Assembly: GCF_014852685.1 (NCBI RefSeq) | Contig: NZ_JACZDF010000001.1 | Span: 434,001-498,000 of the forward strand | Direction: 5' to 3' | Source of the DNA: Flavimobilis rhizosphaerae | Lineage (GTDB): Bacteria > Actinomycetota > Actinomycetes > Actinomycetales > Cellulomonadaceae | DNA: 64,000 bases | Shown here: positions 29,436 to 36,963 of the stretch, piece by piece | Layout of the letters: each line of letters starts with the position of its first letter | Position numbering within the stretch: position 1 is the first letter of the stretch | Program-made: the position numbers and the translations under genes | Notes under the pieces: generated by a model | Database searches by the model: none | What the model was told of the DNA's origin: nothing | Seen by the model: only the letters and a program-made list of their open reading frames with translations

Positions 29436-29662
29436 CGCAGGTCCTCGATGTCGGAGGCGAGGGTGTCGGCCTCGGGTCCGACGATGACCTGGACGGCATC
29501 GCCGCCCATGACGACGGCGATCGCGCCGGCGGCCTTGAGGGCGGCCTCGTCGACGAGCGCGGGGTCCTCGACCTCGACGCGCAGGCGGGTGATGCAGGGC
29601 TCGAGATCGATGATGTTCGAGTCGCCGCCGAGGGCCGCGAGGATCTGGGAGGCCTTGCTCAT
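29432..29662 (-). CDS. PTS EIIB component (glucose/GlcNAc type), copy 1
   Basis: 76 residues, a single-domain EIIB. The phosphorylated cysteine is C23 in EPCITRLR, followed by conserved V(x)GGDAVQVIVGP. AAGGAG precedes ATG 29662. It passes phosphate from EIIA to the sugar carried by the EIIC encoded 1.4 kb away. It probably corresponds to NagF-type EIIB of streptomycetes; this is inference from family and context. It overlaps the EIIA start by four bases. Confidence 0.9.
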   Translation of the reverse strand: MSKASQILAALGGDSNIIDLEPCITRLRVEVEDPALVDEAALKAAGAIAVVMGGDAVQVIVGPEADTLASDIEDLR

Positions 29663-29778
29663 GGTGTGCTCCTTGGGTGCTGTGGTGCGGGTGTCAACGT
29701 GCGGCGGGCGTCGGTGGTGCCCGGTCGGCCTCGTGCGGCGCGTGGTTGCGGTGCGTGCGATGTCGGGTACTGGGCCTG

Positions 29779-30024
29779 CTACATGAGGTCGTCGAGCGCG
29801 GAGGCGATCGTGTCGACCTCGGGGCCGACGACGACCTGGACGACGCGACCGTGGCTCGTGACGCCGTAGGCGCCGGCCGCCTTGAGGGCGGCGGCGTCGA
29901 CGACCGCGGGGTCGGTGACGAGTGCGCGGAGGCGGGTGGTGCACGGGTCGATCTCGACGATGTTGTCGACGCCGCCGAGCGCGGCGAGGATCGCAGCAGC
30001 GCGCTCCTGGTCGGACGTGCTCAT
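29779..30024 (-). CDS. PTS EIIB component, copy 2
   Basis: 81 residues. A paralogue of the adjacent EIIB with active C28 in DPCTTRLRA and the same VVVGPEVDTIA ending, but clearly diverged (for example AYGVTSHGRVVQ against AIAVVMGGDAVQ). AAGGAG precedes ATG 30024, which overlaps the dasR stop by four bases. The 116 bases separating it from copy 1 contain no gene. It could serve the same EIIC or a second permease elsewhere. Confidence 0.9.
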   Translation of the reverse strand: MSTSDQERAAAILAALGGVDNIVEIDPCTTRLRALVTDPAVVDAAALKAAGAYGVTSHGRVVQVVVGPEVDTIASALDDLM

Positions 30025-30818
30025 GAGGCTCCTTCCGGGGTGGGAGTGAGGACTTCGGGGACGGGGGGTGCGGTGCGTGCGGGGCGGGGGACGAGCATGG
30101 GCCGTGCCTCGCGGAGGGGGACGAAGACGCTGTAGCGGTCTCCGCGGAACGTCGACTGCGTGTACATCACGGCGGTCTGGCCTGCGTAGGAGCGGCGCTG
30201 GGTGCGCATGACGGCTCGCTGCGTCGTCATGCCGAGGAGCCTGGCTTCGTCGGGGGTCGCGTCGGCCGCCTGGAGCGTGTCCTCGCCCCACGTGGGGGCG
30301 AGGTCGAGCGCGCGGAGGACGGCGTAGAGGCTGTCGGGGACGCCGTCGGTGAGGAGGCCGGGGGCGAGGTGGGCGGGGATCCACGAGGACTCGATGCTCA
30401 TGGGTGTGTCGTCGGCGGTGCGGAGCCGGGCGACGTGGTGGACGGGCGCGCCGACGTCGAGGTCGAGGCCGCGGGCGACGCGTGGGCTCGCGGGTCCGGT
30501 CGTGGCCTCGAGCACCTCGGCGCCCGGTTCGAGGCCGCGGCGGCGGGCTTCCTCGCCGAACGTCGTGAGGCGCATCTCGAAGTCGGCGTGGCGCGGTGCG
30601 ACGAAGGTGCCGCGGCCTTGCTCGCGGACGAGGGTGCCCTCGGCGACGAGGGCGTCGAGGGCCTGACGGACGGTCATGCGGGAGACGTCGAAGCGTTCGG
30701 TGAGGGCGCGTTCCGAGGGCACGGCATCGCCGACCTCGAGCTCGGTGGCGATGAGCTCGGCGAGGTAGTCCCGCACGACGAGGTGCTTGTGGCGGCGCGC
30801 AGCCTGCTGCGGCGTCAT
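30021..30818 (-). CDS. dasR: GntR/HutC-family regulator, DasR-like
   Basis: 265 residues from ATG 30818, with a GGGAGGGGGAC ribosome-binding site. The N-terminal winged helix (VPSERALTERFDVSRMTVRQALDALVAEG) is followed by the HutC/UTRA effector domain. DasR represses GlcNAc uptake and PTS genes and is released by glucosamine-6-phosphate in streptomycetes. The assignment rests on family, co-operonic PTS genes and three dre-like sites next to its own gene, the EIIC gene and ptsH. It is divergent from the EIIC gene. Effector specificity is inferred. Confidence 0.85.
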   Translation of the reverse strand: MTPQQAARRHKHLVVRDYLAELIATELEVGDAVPSERALTERFDVSRMTVRQALDALVAEGTLVREQGRGTFVAPRHADFEMRLTTFGEEARRRGLEPGAEVLEATTGPASPRVARGLDLDVGAPVHHVARLRTADDTPMSIESSWIPAHLAPGLLTDGVPDSLYAVLRALDLAPTWGEDTLQAADATPDEARLLGMTTQRAVMRTQRRSYAGQTAVMYTQSTFRGDRYSVFVPLREARPMLVPRPARTAPPVPEVLTPTPEGAS

Positions 30819-30891
30819 GGCGCTGGTCCCCCTCCCTGGGTCGTCCCGTCGTCGGGACGTGGTCTCCGTCGCCGGAGCGCTTGACACATCA

Positions 30892-30907
30892 TCATGTCTA
30901 GACCACT
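30892..30907. promoter_or_regulatory. DasR-type operator (dre-like), site A
   Basis: 16-mer TCATGTCTAGACCACT centred on TCTAGA. Its right half matches the dre consensus (AGTGGTCTAGACCACT type) fully; the left half is weaker. A TTGACA hexamer at 30881-30886 lies just upstream in the EIIC direction. Confidence 0.75.
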
Positions 30908-30916
30908 GTGGTGGCA

Positions 30917-30932
30917 AGTGGTCCAGACAACT
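30917..30932. promoter_or_regulatory. DasR-type operator (dre-like), site B
   Basis: 16-mer AGTGGTCCAGACAACT differs from a perfect palindrome at two positions. It is centred 25 bases from site A, so two dimers could bind the same face region between divergent dasR and the EIIC gene. Confidence 0.75.
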
Positions 30933-31073
30933 TGTCCCACGACTGTACGCCAGGACCCGGGGGACGACCGACGACGGTCGCCGCCGATGCACCACCGGCT
31001 CCACGACATCACCTCACGACCACCGTCCGACGACGCACCGAAGCCTCGCCGTGACGTGACCCGAAGGAGTGCC

Positions 31074-32522
31074 ATGACCACGGTCGACCAGACCGCACCA
31101 CGCGCGAAGCGGACCATCCCAGGGTTCGCCCAGCTCCAGCGCGTGGGCCGTTCCCTCATGCTTCCCATCGCCTCGCTCCCCGCCGCGGCGCTGCTGCTGC
31201 GCCTGGGGCAGCCCGACATGCTCGGTGCCGACGGCCTCGGCAAGAACGCTGACTGGCTCGTCCCCGTCGCGCAGGTCCTCGCGGCCGCCGGTGGCGCACT
31301 CCTCGACAACCTGCCGATCCTCTTCGCGATCGGCGTCGCCATCGGGTATGCGCGCAAGTCCGACGGCTCGACCGGCCTCGCCGCGATCATCGGCTACCTC
31401 GTCTTCACGGGCGTCACGAAGGCGATGTCGCCCTACATCCTGGGCAAGCCTGATGCTGTCGTCCCCGCGGACGTGCTCACCGGCGTGGATCCGGCGGCGC
31501 TCGCCGCGGCCCAGGACGGCGACTACACGGCGCTCGTCCAGGCAGGAGTGGCAGCAGGGGCAGGAGCGCCCACCCAGGTGCTCATCAACTACGGCGTCCT
31601 CGGGGGCATCGTCATCGGCCTCACCGCTGCGCTGCTCTATCAGAAGTACTACCGCATCAAGCTGCCGGCGTACCTCGCGTTCTTCGGAGGTCGCCGCTTC
31701 GTGCCGATCATCACGGCGGGCGTCTCCGTCCTCATCGCCGTCGTCGCGTCGTTCGTCTACCCGGCCTTCGACGCCGCGTTCACCGCGGTCGGCGACTGGG
31801 TCACCGGCTCGGCCGTCGTGGGTGGTTTCGTCTTCGGCACGCTCAACCGCCTGCTCGTGCCCTTCGGTCTCCACCACCTGCTCAACTCGATGCCGTGGTT
31901 CCAGTTCGGTGACTTCACGAACGCAGCCGGCAACGTCGTCCACGGTGACATTCCGCGCTTCCTCGCTGGCGACCCGACCGCAGGCATGTTCCAGGCGGGC
32001 TTCTTCCCGATCATGATGTTCGCGCTCCCTGCCGCGGCCCTCGCGTTCGTCCACACCGCCAAGCCGCAGAACCGCAAGGTCATCGCGGGCATCATGGGCT
32101 CTGCTGCGCTCGTCGCGTTCGTCACGGGTGTGACCGAGCCGCTCGAGTTCGCGTTCGTCTACGTCGCTTACCCGCTCTACGCGATCCACGCCGTGCTCAC
32201 GGGTGCGTCGCTCGCGATCGTCAACGCGCTCGAGATGCGCTCCGGCTTCGGCTTCTCGGCCGGCGCGATCGACTTCCTGCTCAACTGGAACATTGCCGAG
32301 AACCCCGTCGGCATCATCGCCGTCGGTCTCGTGTTCGCGGTCATCTACTACTTCCTCTTCCGCTTCGTCATCACGAAGTGGAACCTCAAGACCCCCGGTC
32401 GCGAGGACGACGGCGTCGACACGGCGGCGCTCGTCGCCGACGACGCGTCGGGCGGCGCGGCGTCGGGTGGCGCAGCGACCCGCGGTGCCGGCCGGACGAC
32501 GTCCGGAGGTGACACTGCATGA
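31074..32522 (+). CDS. nagE: PTS EIIC permease, probably N-acetylglucosamine-specific
   Basis: 482 residues from ATG 31074 (GAAGGAG upstream). Ten or so membrane helices of the glucose/GlcNAc EIIC family: GRSLMLPIASLPAAALLLRLG at the start, PFGLHHLLNSMPWFQFG, and the substrate-loop motif TGVTEPLEFAFVY. There is no fused EIIB; separate EIIB genes lie divergently. The C-terminal 35 residues are Gly/Ala/Asp-rich. GlcNAc specificity is inferred from DasR control and family resemblance to actinobacterial NagE2. The stop overlaps the ptsI start by four bases. Confidence 0.9.
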   Translation: MTTVDQTAPRAKRTIPGFAQLQRVGRSLMLPIASLPAAALLLRLGQPDMLGADGLGKNADWLVPVAQVLAAAGGALLDNLPILFAIGVAIGYARKSDGSTGLAAIIGYLVFTGVTKAMSPYILGKPDAVVPADVLTGVDPAALAAAQDGDYTALVQAGVAAGAGAPTQVLINYGVLGGIVIGLTAALLYQKYYRIKLPAYLAFFGGRRFVPIITAGVSVLIAVVASFVYPAFDAAFTAVGDWVTGSAVVGGFVFGTLNRLLVPFGLHHLLNSMPWFQFGDFTNAAGNVVHGDIPRFLAGDPTAGMFQAGFFPIMMFALPAAALAFVHTAKPQNRKVIAGIMGSAALVAFVTGVTEPLEFAFVYVAYPLYAIHAVLTGASLAIVNALEMRSGFGFSAGAIDFLLNWNIAENPVGIIAVGLVFAVIYYFLFRFVITKWNLKTPGREDDGVDTAALVADDASGGAASGGAATRGAGRTTSGGDTA

Positions 32523-34192
32523 CCTCGCTGCTGACCGGGGTGCCTGTGAGCCCCGGGCGGGCCGTCGGCGTCGTCCATGCGATGCCGGCCTCCGTCCCTG
32601 AGCCCTCGCCGGCACCCAGGTCGGCCGGGACAGACGCCGAGACGGCGGTCGCGCAGGTCGCGGCCGCCGTCGCGGCGGTCCAGACCGACCTCTTCGACCG
32701 GGCCGGTCGCGCTCAGGGCGTGGCGGCCGAGGTCCTCACGGTGACGGCCGCGATGGCCGGTGACCCGACGCTCGCCAAGGGCGCCGCGCAGCGCATCACG
32801 GACGACGGCGCGACGCCCGAGCGCGCCGTGTGGGACGCGGCCGAGGCGATCGCCGTCCAGCTCGAGGGGCTCGGCGGCATGATGGCCGAGCGAGCGCGGG
32901 ACGCACGCGACGTGCGCGACCGCATCGTCGCGGTGCTGCGCGGCCTGCCCGCGCCGGGCGTGCCCGACCCGGGCACGCCGTTCGTCCTCACGGCGTCCGA
33001 CCTCGCGCCGGCCGACACGGCGACGCTCGACCCCGCGAAGGTCCTCGCGATCGTCACGGCCGGTGGCGGTCCGACGTCGCACACGGCGATCCTCGCGCGG
33101 TCGCTCGGTATTCCGGCGATCGTCGCGTGCGCCGGTGCGACGGCCATCCCGGACGGGACGACGGTGCTCGTCGACGGCGGCGAGGGCACGGTCGACACTG
33201 CGCCGTCGGACGCAGACGTCGCGGCGGCCGCGGCGCTCGCGGGCGTCGTGCGGACCTTCGACGGCCACGGTCGGACCTCCGACGGACACCCGGTCGCGCT
33301 GCTCGCGAACGTCGCGGACGCGCAGGGGGCGGATGCTGCGGTCGCTGCGGGCGCGGAGGGCGTCGGGCTGTTCCGCACCGAGTTCTGCTTCCTCGGGCGG
33401 GCCGACGAGCCGAACGTCGACGAGCAGGTTGCCGCGTACCGCACGGTGCTCTCGAGGTTCCCGGGCCGCAAGGTCGTCGTGCGGACCCTCGACGCGGGAG
33501 CCGACAAGCCCCTCGCCTACGTGACGGCCGACGACGAGCCCAACCCGGCGCTCGGCGTGCGCGGCCTGCGGACGGCCGTCGAGCACCCTGACGTGCTCGA
33601 GCGGCAGCTCGAGGCGATCGCCGCGGCAGCGGCAGCCGAGGAGGCGGACGTGTGGGTCATGGCGCCGATGGTCGCGACGGTTGCCGAGACCGAGGAGTTC
33701 GTCGAGCGGTGTGCCGCGCACGGGCTCGGCACGGCGGGCGTCATGGTCGAGGTGCCCGCCGCCGCGCTGCAGTCGGAGCACATCCTCGCCCACGCGGCCT
33801 TCGCATCGATCGGCACGAACGACCTCACGCAGTACTGCATGGCCGCCGACCGTGAGACGGCGGCGCTCGCCGGGCTCTCGACGGGCTGGCAGCCTGCTGT
33901 CCTGCAGCTCGTCGCGGCGACGTGCCGTGGGGGAGCGGCTCGCTCGGCCCCGGTCGGCGTGTGCGGGGAGGCCGCAGGCGACCCGGCGCTCGCCGTCGTG
34001 CTCGTCGGGCTCGGCGTCTCGTCGCTCTCGATGACGCCCCGAGCGCTCGCGGACGTCGCGGCCGTGCTCGCGTCGGTCGACAGGGCGACGTGCGAGCGGC
34101 TGGCGTACGAGGCGCTCGCACAGCCCGACGCCGTCGCGGCGCGGTCGGTCGTGCGGGCCGGGATCCCGGCACTCGCGGAGCTCGGGCTCTAG
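32519..34192 (+). CDS. ptsI: PTS enzyme I (PEP-protein phosphotransferase)
   Basis: 557 residues, usual length. It takes phosphate from PEP onto H188 (GGGPTSHTAILAR) and passes it to HPr. The C-terminal PEP-binding barrel shows EGVGLFRTEF, RTLDAGADK, NPALGVRGLR, SIGTNDLTQYCMAADR and the cysteine region VGVCGEAAGDP. ATG 32519 lies within the stop of the EIIC gene (ATGA), so the two are translationally coupled. A 17-bp hairpin ends the transcript. Confidence 0.97.
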   Translation: MTSLLTGVPVSPGRAVGVVHAMPASVPEPSPAPRSAGTDAETAVAQVAAAVAAVQTDLFDRAGRAQGVAAEVLTVTAAMAGDPTLAKGAAQRITDDGATPERAVWDAAEAIAVQLEGLGGMMAERARDARDVRDRIVAVLRGLPAPGVPDPGTPFVLTASDLAPADTATLDPAKVLAIVTAGGGPTSHTAILARSLGIPAIVACAGATAIPDGTTVLVDGGEGTVDTAPSDADVAAAAALAGVVRTFDGHGRTSDGHPVALLANVADAQGADAAVAAGAEGVGLFRTEFCFLGRADEPNVDEQVAAYRTVLSRFPGRKVVVRTLDAGADKPLAYVTADDEPNPALGVRGLRTAVEHPDVLERQLEAIAAAAAAEEADVWVMAPMVATVAETEEFVERCAAHGLGTAGVMVEVPAAALQSEHILAHAAFASIGTNDLTQYCMAADRETAALAGLSTGWQPAVLQLVAATCRGGAARSAPVGVCGEAAGDPALAVVLVGLGVSSLSMTPRALADVAAVLASVDRATCERLAYEALAQPDAVAARSVVRAGIPALAELGL

Positions 34193-34212
34193 CAGACGAG
34201 TCGCACGGACGA

Positions 34213-34250
34213 TGACGGGCCGGTGAGGAGCGATCCTCACCGGCCCGTCA
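34213..34250. terminator. Very stable terminator between ptsI and ptsH
   Basis: Perfect 17-bp stem TGACGGGCCGGTGAGGA with its complement, closed by a GCGA (GNRA) tetraloop, between convergent ptsI and ptsH. Confidence 0.85.
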
Positions 34251-34377
34251 TGCTGGGTCATGTGCTCCCGCGCTGTGCCGCGTGGACGTGTGTCATGTGC
34301 ACGCGGGGCTCCTGACGCTCAGGCGCCTCGTTGCGCAGAGGTCCTGGTGCGCAGGCGGTGCGCCGTGTCGGCGTGCC

Positions 34378-34644
34378 TCAGATGGTCTCCTGGCTGAGGA
34401 ACGCCTCGAGGGCGTCGAGCGCGGTGACGTCGTCGGGACTGTCGCCCTCGGTGCGGAGCGTGACGACCTCGCCAGCGGCTGCGCCGAGCGTCATGACGCC
34501 GAGGATCGAGGCGGCGTCGACGGGCGCGTCCTCGCCGCGCGAGATCGTCACGGCGACGGGCTGCTTGCTGGCCTCCTGCACGAACATCGCGGCCGGGCGG
34601 GCGTGGAGCCCCTCGAGAATCGCGACGGTGACAGTACGTTCCAT
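34378..34644 (-). CDS. ptsH: PTS phosphocarrier protein HPr
   Basis: 88 residues. Phosphoryl carrier with active H14 in GLHARPA. A serine at position 46 (AASILGVMTLG) matches the regulatory Ser46 of Gram-positive HPr, though HPr kinase is not seen here. AAGGAG precedes ATG 34644. A near-perfect dre operator lies about 60-75 bases upstream, so DasR probably controls it with the rest of the PTS. Confidence 0.96.
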   Translation of the reverse strand: MERTVTVAILEGLHARPAAMFVQEASKQPVAVTISRGEDAPVDAASILGVMTLGAAAGEVVTLRTEGDSPDDVTALDALEAFLSQETI

Positions 34645-34701
34645 GGTCGAGCTCCTTCGCTCCGGGTGTGTATCGGGTTGATCCTAGGCGACGACGACCT
34701 G

Positions 34702-34717
34702 TCTGGTCTAGACCACT
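34702..34717. promoter_or_regulatory. DasR-type operator (dre) upstream of ptsH
   Basis: TCTGGTCTAGACCACT has a 12-base perfect palindromic core (TGGTCTAGACCA). It is the strongest of the three sites in the window and lies in the ptsH promoter region. Confidence 0.85.
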
Positions 34718-34771
34718 CGCCGGGGTGTGTTCCGTGGGACGATCGTGCCTGCCGCGCGTCGCCGCGCGCAG

Positions 34772-34847
34772 GCCCCCGTAGCCCAACCGGCAGAGGCAGT
34801 CGGCTTAAACCCGACGCAGTGTGGGTTCGAGTCCCACCGGGGGCACC
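34772..34847 (+). tRNA. tRNA with anticodon UAA (Leu), class I body with short variable loop
   Basis: Complete cloverleaf: 7-bp acceptor GCCCCCG/CGGGGGC, D stem GCC/GGC with A14, G18G19 and A21 equivalents, 5-bp anticodon stem GTCGG/CCGAC around the loop CTTAAAC, 5-base variable loop GCAGT, T stem GTGGG/CCCAC with TTCGAGT, then discriminator A and CC (the final A is not encoded). The anticodon is TAA, which reads UUA (Leu). Leucine tRNAs normally have a long variable arm; this one does not. It lies between ptsH and a Bax-inhibitor-like gene. Confidence 0.9.
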
Positions 34848-35023
34848 GACTCTCGGCAGCAGTGCCGAGATGTCCGTCGGTGCTGGCATGCTTGGACCAG
34901 TTCCGCACGCGTCGGGACGAGCGGGAACGATGTGGGGCCCGCGCGCGTTCCACCACACAGAACACGCAACAACGCGAGCAGCCCGGACGACCGCCCGGCC
35001 TGTGACGACTGCCAGGAGGAACA

Positions 35024-35854
35024 GTGAGCAACCCCGTCTTCACGTCGAGCCGGGCCTTCCAGGACCCCGTGCAGCAGCGCGGGAACCAGGCTCAGGGCTA
35101 CGACTACGGCACCGCGGCGTCCGCCGCGACGCTCGAGAACATGTACGCGCAGCCGTCGGCCACGCCCGTGCAGACGAACCGCCTCACGTACGACGACGTC
35201 ATCGTCAAGACCGGCGGGCTTCTCGCGCTCGTCGTCATCGCGGCAGCCGTCTCCTGGCAGCTGTCGCCCGCGATGCCCGGCCTGTACATCGCCGGCGCGA
35301 TCATCGGCTTCGTCCTCGCGCTCATCAACATCTTCAAGAAGTCGCCGAGCCCCGCGCTCATCATGGGCTACGCCGTCGCCGAGGGTGTCTTCCTCGGTGG
35401 CCTCTCCGTGTTCATGGACGCGTTCTACCCGGGCGTCGCCATGCAGGCGCTCATCGCGACCGTCGTGACCTTCGCCGTCGTGCTCGTCGGCTTCAAGAGC
35501 GGCAAGCTCCGCACGTCGCCCAAGCTCACGAAGATGTTCTTCATCGCGATGATCTCCTACGCGGCGTTCTCGCTCGTCAACCTCGGCATCATGCTCTTCG
35601 GCGCATCCGACAACGCCTGGGGCCTGCGTGGTGGCGAGATCGCCGGGTTCCCGCTCGGCGTCATCATCGGCGCGGTGGCGGTGCTCCTCGCGTCGTACTC
35701 GCTCGTCATGGACTTCGAGCAGATCAAGCACGGCGTCGAGGTCGGTGTTCCGCGCAACCTCGCCTGGACCTTCGCGTTCGGGCTCGTCGTCACGCTCGTC
35801 TGGCTGTACGTCGAGTTCCTGCGTATCTTCGCGATCCTTTCCGGTCGCGACTGA
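35024..35854 (+). CDS. Bax inhibitor-1/YccA family membrane protein
   Basis: 276 residues from GTG 35024, with a strong AGGAGGA site. A 55-residue polar N-terminus is followed by seven predicted membrane helices. The conserved region GYAVAEGVFLGGLS and the C-terminal EFLRIFAILSGRD end match the actinobacterial BI-1/YccA branch (TMBIM superfamily). Some members are proton-sensitive calcium channels. Its role in bacteria is poorly defined, possibly stress or membrane protein quality control. It is single, flanked by the tRNA and a strong hairpin. Confidence 0.9.
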   Translation: MSNPVFTSSRAFQDPVQQRGNQAQGYDYGTAASAATLENMYAQPSATPVQTNRLTYDDVIVKTGGLLALVVIAAAVSWQLSPAMPGLYIAGAIIGFVLALINIFKKSPSPALIMGYAVAEGVFLGGLSVFMDAFYPGVAMQALIATVVTFAVVLVGFKSGKLRTSPKLTKMFFIAMISYAAFSLVNLGIMLFGASDNAWGLRGGEIAGFPLGVIIGAVAVLLASYSLVMDFEQIKHGVEVGVPRNLAWTFAFGLVVTLVWLYVEFLRIFAILSGRD

Positions 35855-35903
35855 CGACAGCACAAGGCGCGACGGCTCACTGGCCGGCGCAGCTGCACGC
35901 TTC

Positions 35904-35941
35904 ACGACGCGGCTGTCCCTCTTCCGGGGCAGCCGCGTCGT
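35904..35941 (+). terminator. Terminator after the Bax-inhibitor-like gene
   Basis: Perfect 12-bp stem ACGACGCGGCTG with its complement, extended by CCC/GGG pairs, 50 bases after the stop. Confidence 0.8.
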
Positions 35942-36309
35942 CGTATGCACTGCAGCGCACGGTCCCTCAAGGTGACCGTGGCAGCCGTCAGTCTGGCCAC
36001 GGTGGCACTCGGACTCCCCGTAGCGGCCGGCGGCTTGTCCGTGGTGTCTGTGGCCGTCGGGTCGTCCGCAGTGGACGGCGGCTTGTCCGGTTGTGTCAGT
36101 TGCTTGTCCGTGGTGTCGGCGTCCGGCGGCTTGCCAGCGGTGGCCGTCGAGGGGGATCCGCGGGGACCCTTGAGCTGCCCGCGGTCGCTCTCACAGGCGG
36201 TCCGCGGTGGGTCACAGGACTGCCCCACGTGTGGCCCCGCGCCCGGCCCACTACCCTTGACCGAGGTCTCGCGACCGCGAGGCGCTACCACGACGAGAGG
36301 TTCGACACC
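35942..36309. other. Intergenic region with direct repeats
   Basis: No gene supported. A 16-mer GCTTGTCCGTGGTGTC occurs at 36033 and again at 36102, with a partial copy near 36080. A weak hydrophobic frame starts at ATG 35945 inside the terminator tail but lacks a ribosome-binding site and overlaps the FKBP start. GAGAGG near 36296 is the FKBP ribosome-binding site. Confidence 0.45.
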
Positions 36310-36711
36310 GTGGCAACCCTTCCCCAGGCATCCGGCGGCTTCGGCGACAAGCCGGTGCTGACCTTCCCCGACACCGAGGCTCCGGCAGAGCTCGAGGTCC
36401 AGGTCCTCGTCCAGGGCACGGGCGACACCGTCGAGGCCGGCGACAACATCGTCGTCAACTACCTCGGCCAGACGTGGGGCGGGCACGTCTTCGACAACTC
36501 CTACGACCGTGGCTCCGCGATCGATTTCCCGATCGGCATCGGCCGGGTCATCGGTGGCTGGGACGTGGGACTCGTCGGCAAGCAGGTGGGCTCGCGCGTC
36601 CTCCTCTCGGTTCCGCCGCACCACGGCTACGGCTCGCGCGGCGTCCCGCAGGCGGGCATCGGAGGCGACGACGTCCTCGTCTTCGTCGTCGACATCCTCG
36701 GCACCAACTGA
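36310..36711 (+). CDS. FKBP-type peptidyl-prolyl cis-trans isomerase
   Basis: 133 residues from GTG 36310 with GAGAGG about nine bases upstream. One cytoplasmic FKBP domain: VVNYLGQTWGGHVFDNSYDRG, FPIGIGRVIGGWDVGLVGKQVGSRVLLSVPPHHGYG and LVFVVDIL. Core active-site aromatics (Y, F, W, Y) are present. It assists protein folding at proline bonds. No signal peptide. It is followed by a perfect 14-bp terminator. Confidence 0.95.
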   Translation: MATLPQASGGFGDKPVLTFPDTEAPAELEVQVLVQGTGDTVEAGDNIVVNYLGQTWGGHVFDNSYDRGSAIDFPIGIGRVIGGWDVGLVGKQVGSRVLLSVPPHHGYGSRGVPQAGIGGDDVLVFVVDILGTN

Positions 36712-36729
36712 GCGCAGCAGCACGATCAT

Positions 36730-36762
36730 CCTCAGGGGCGGCCCTCGTGGCCGCCCCTGAGG
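36730..36762 (+). terminator. Terminator of the FKBP gene
   Basis: Perfect 14-bp stem CCTCAGGGGCGGCC with its complement, loop CTCGT, 18 bases after the stop. Confidence 0.8.
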
Positions 36763-36963
36763 CGTACCTGGGCGACTTCGTGCCATGGCGTGGGCCGGCG
36801 ACTCGGGTTGGCCTGGTCCTCATGCGTTTCCAGCGCTCGGGATGGCACGCTCCTTGTCGTGGTAGCGGGCGGCCTGCACTCAGTCGATGCGCCGTGCTTC
36901 TCTCGCGGGAGCGCCCCTGCGGTTGCAGTGCCCGAGTGCCAGTCAGAAGGGCCCGAAGGACTG

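Noticed and set aside
35945-36361. Possible small secreted protein starting at ATG 35945
   Set aside because: Starts inside a terminator tail, has no ribosome-binding site, is repeat-rich and overlaps the FKBP start.
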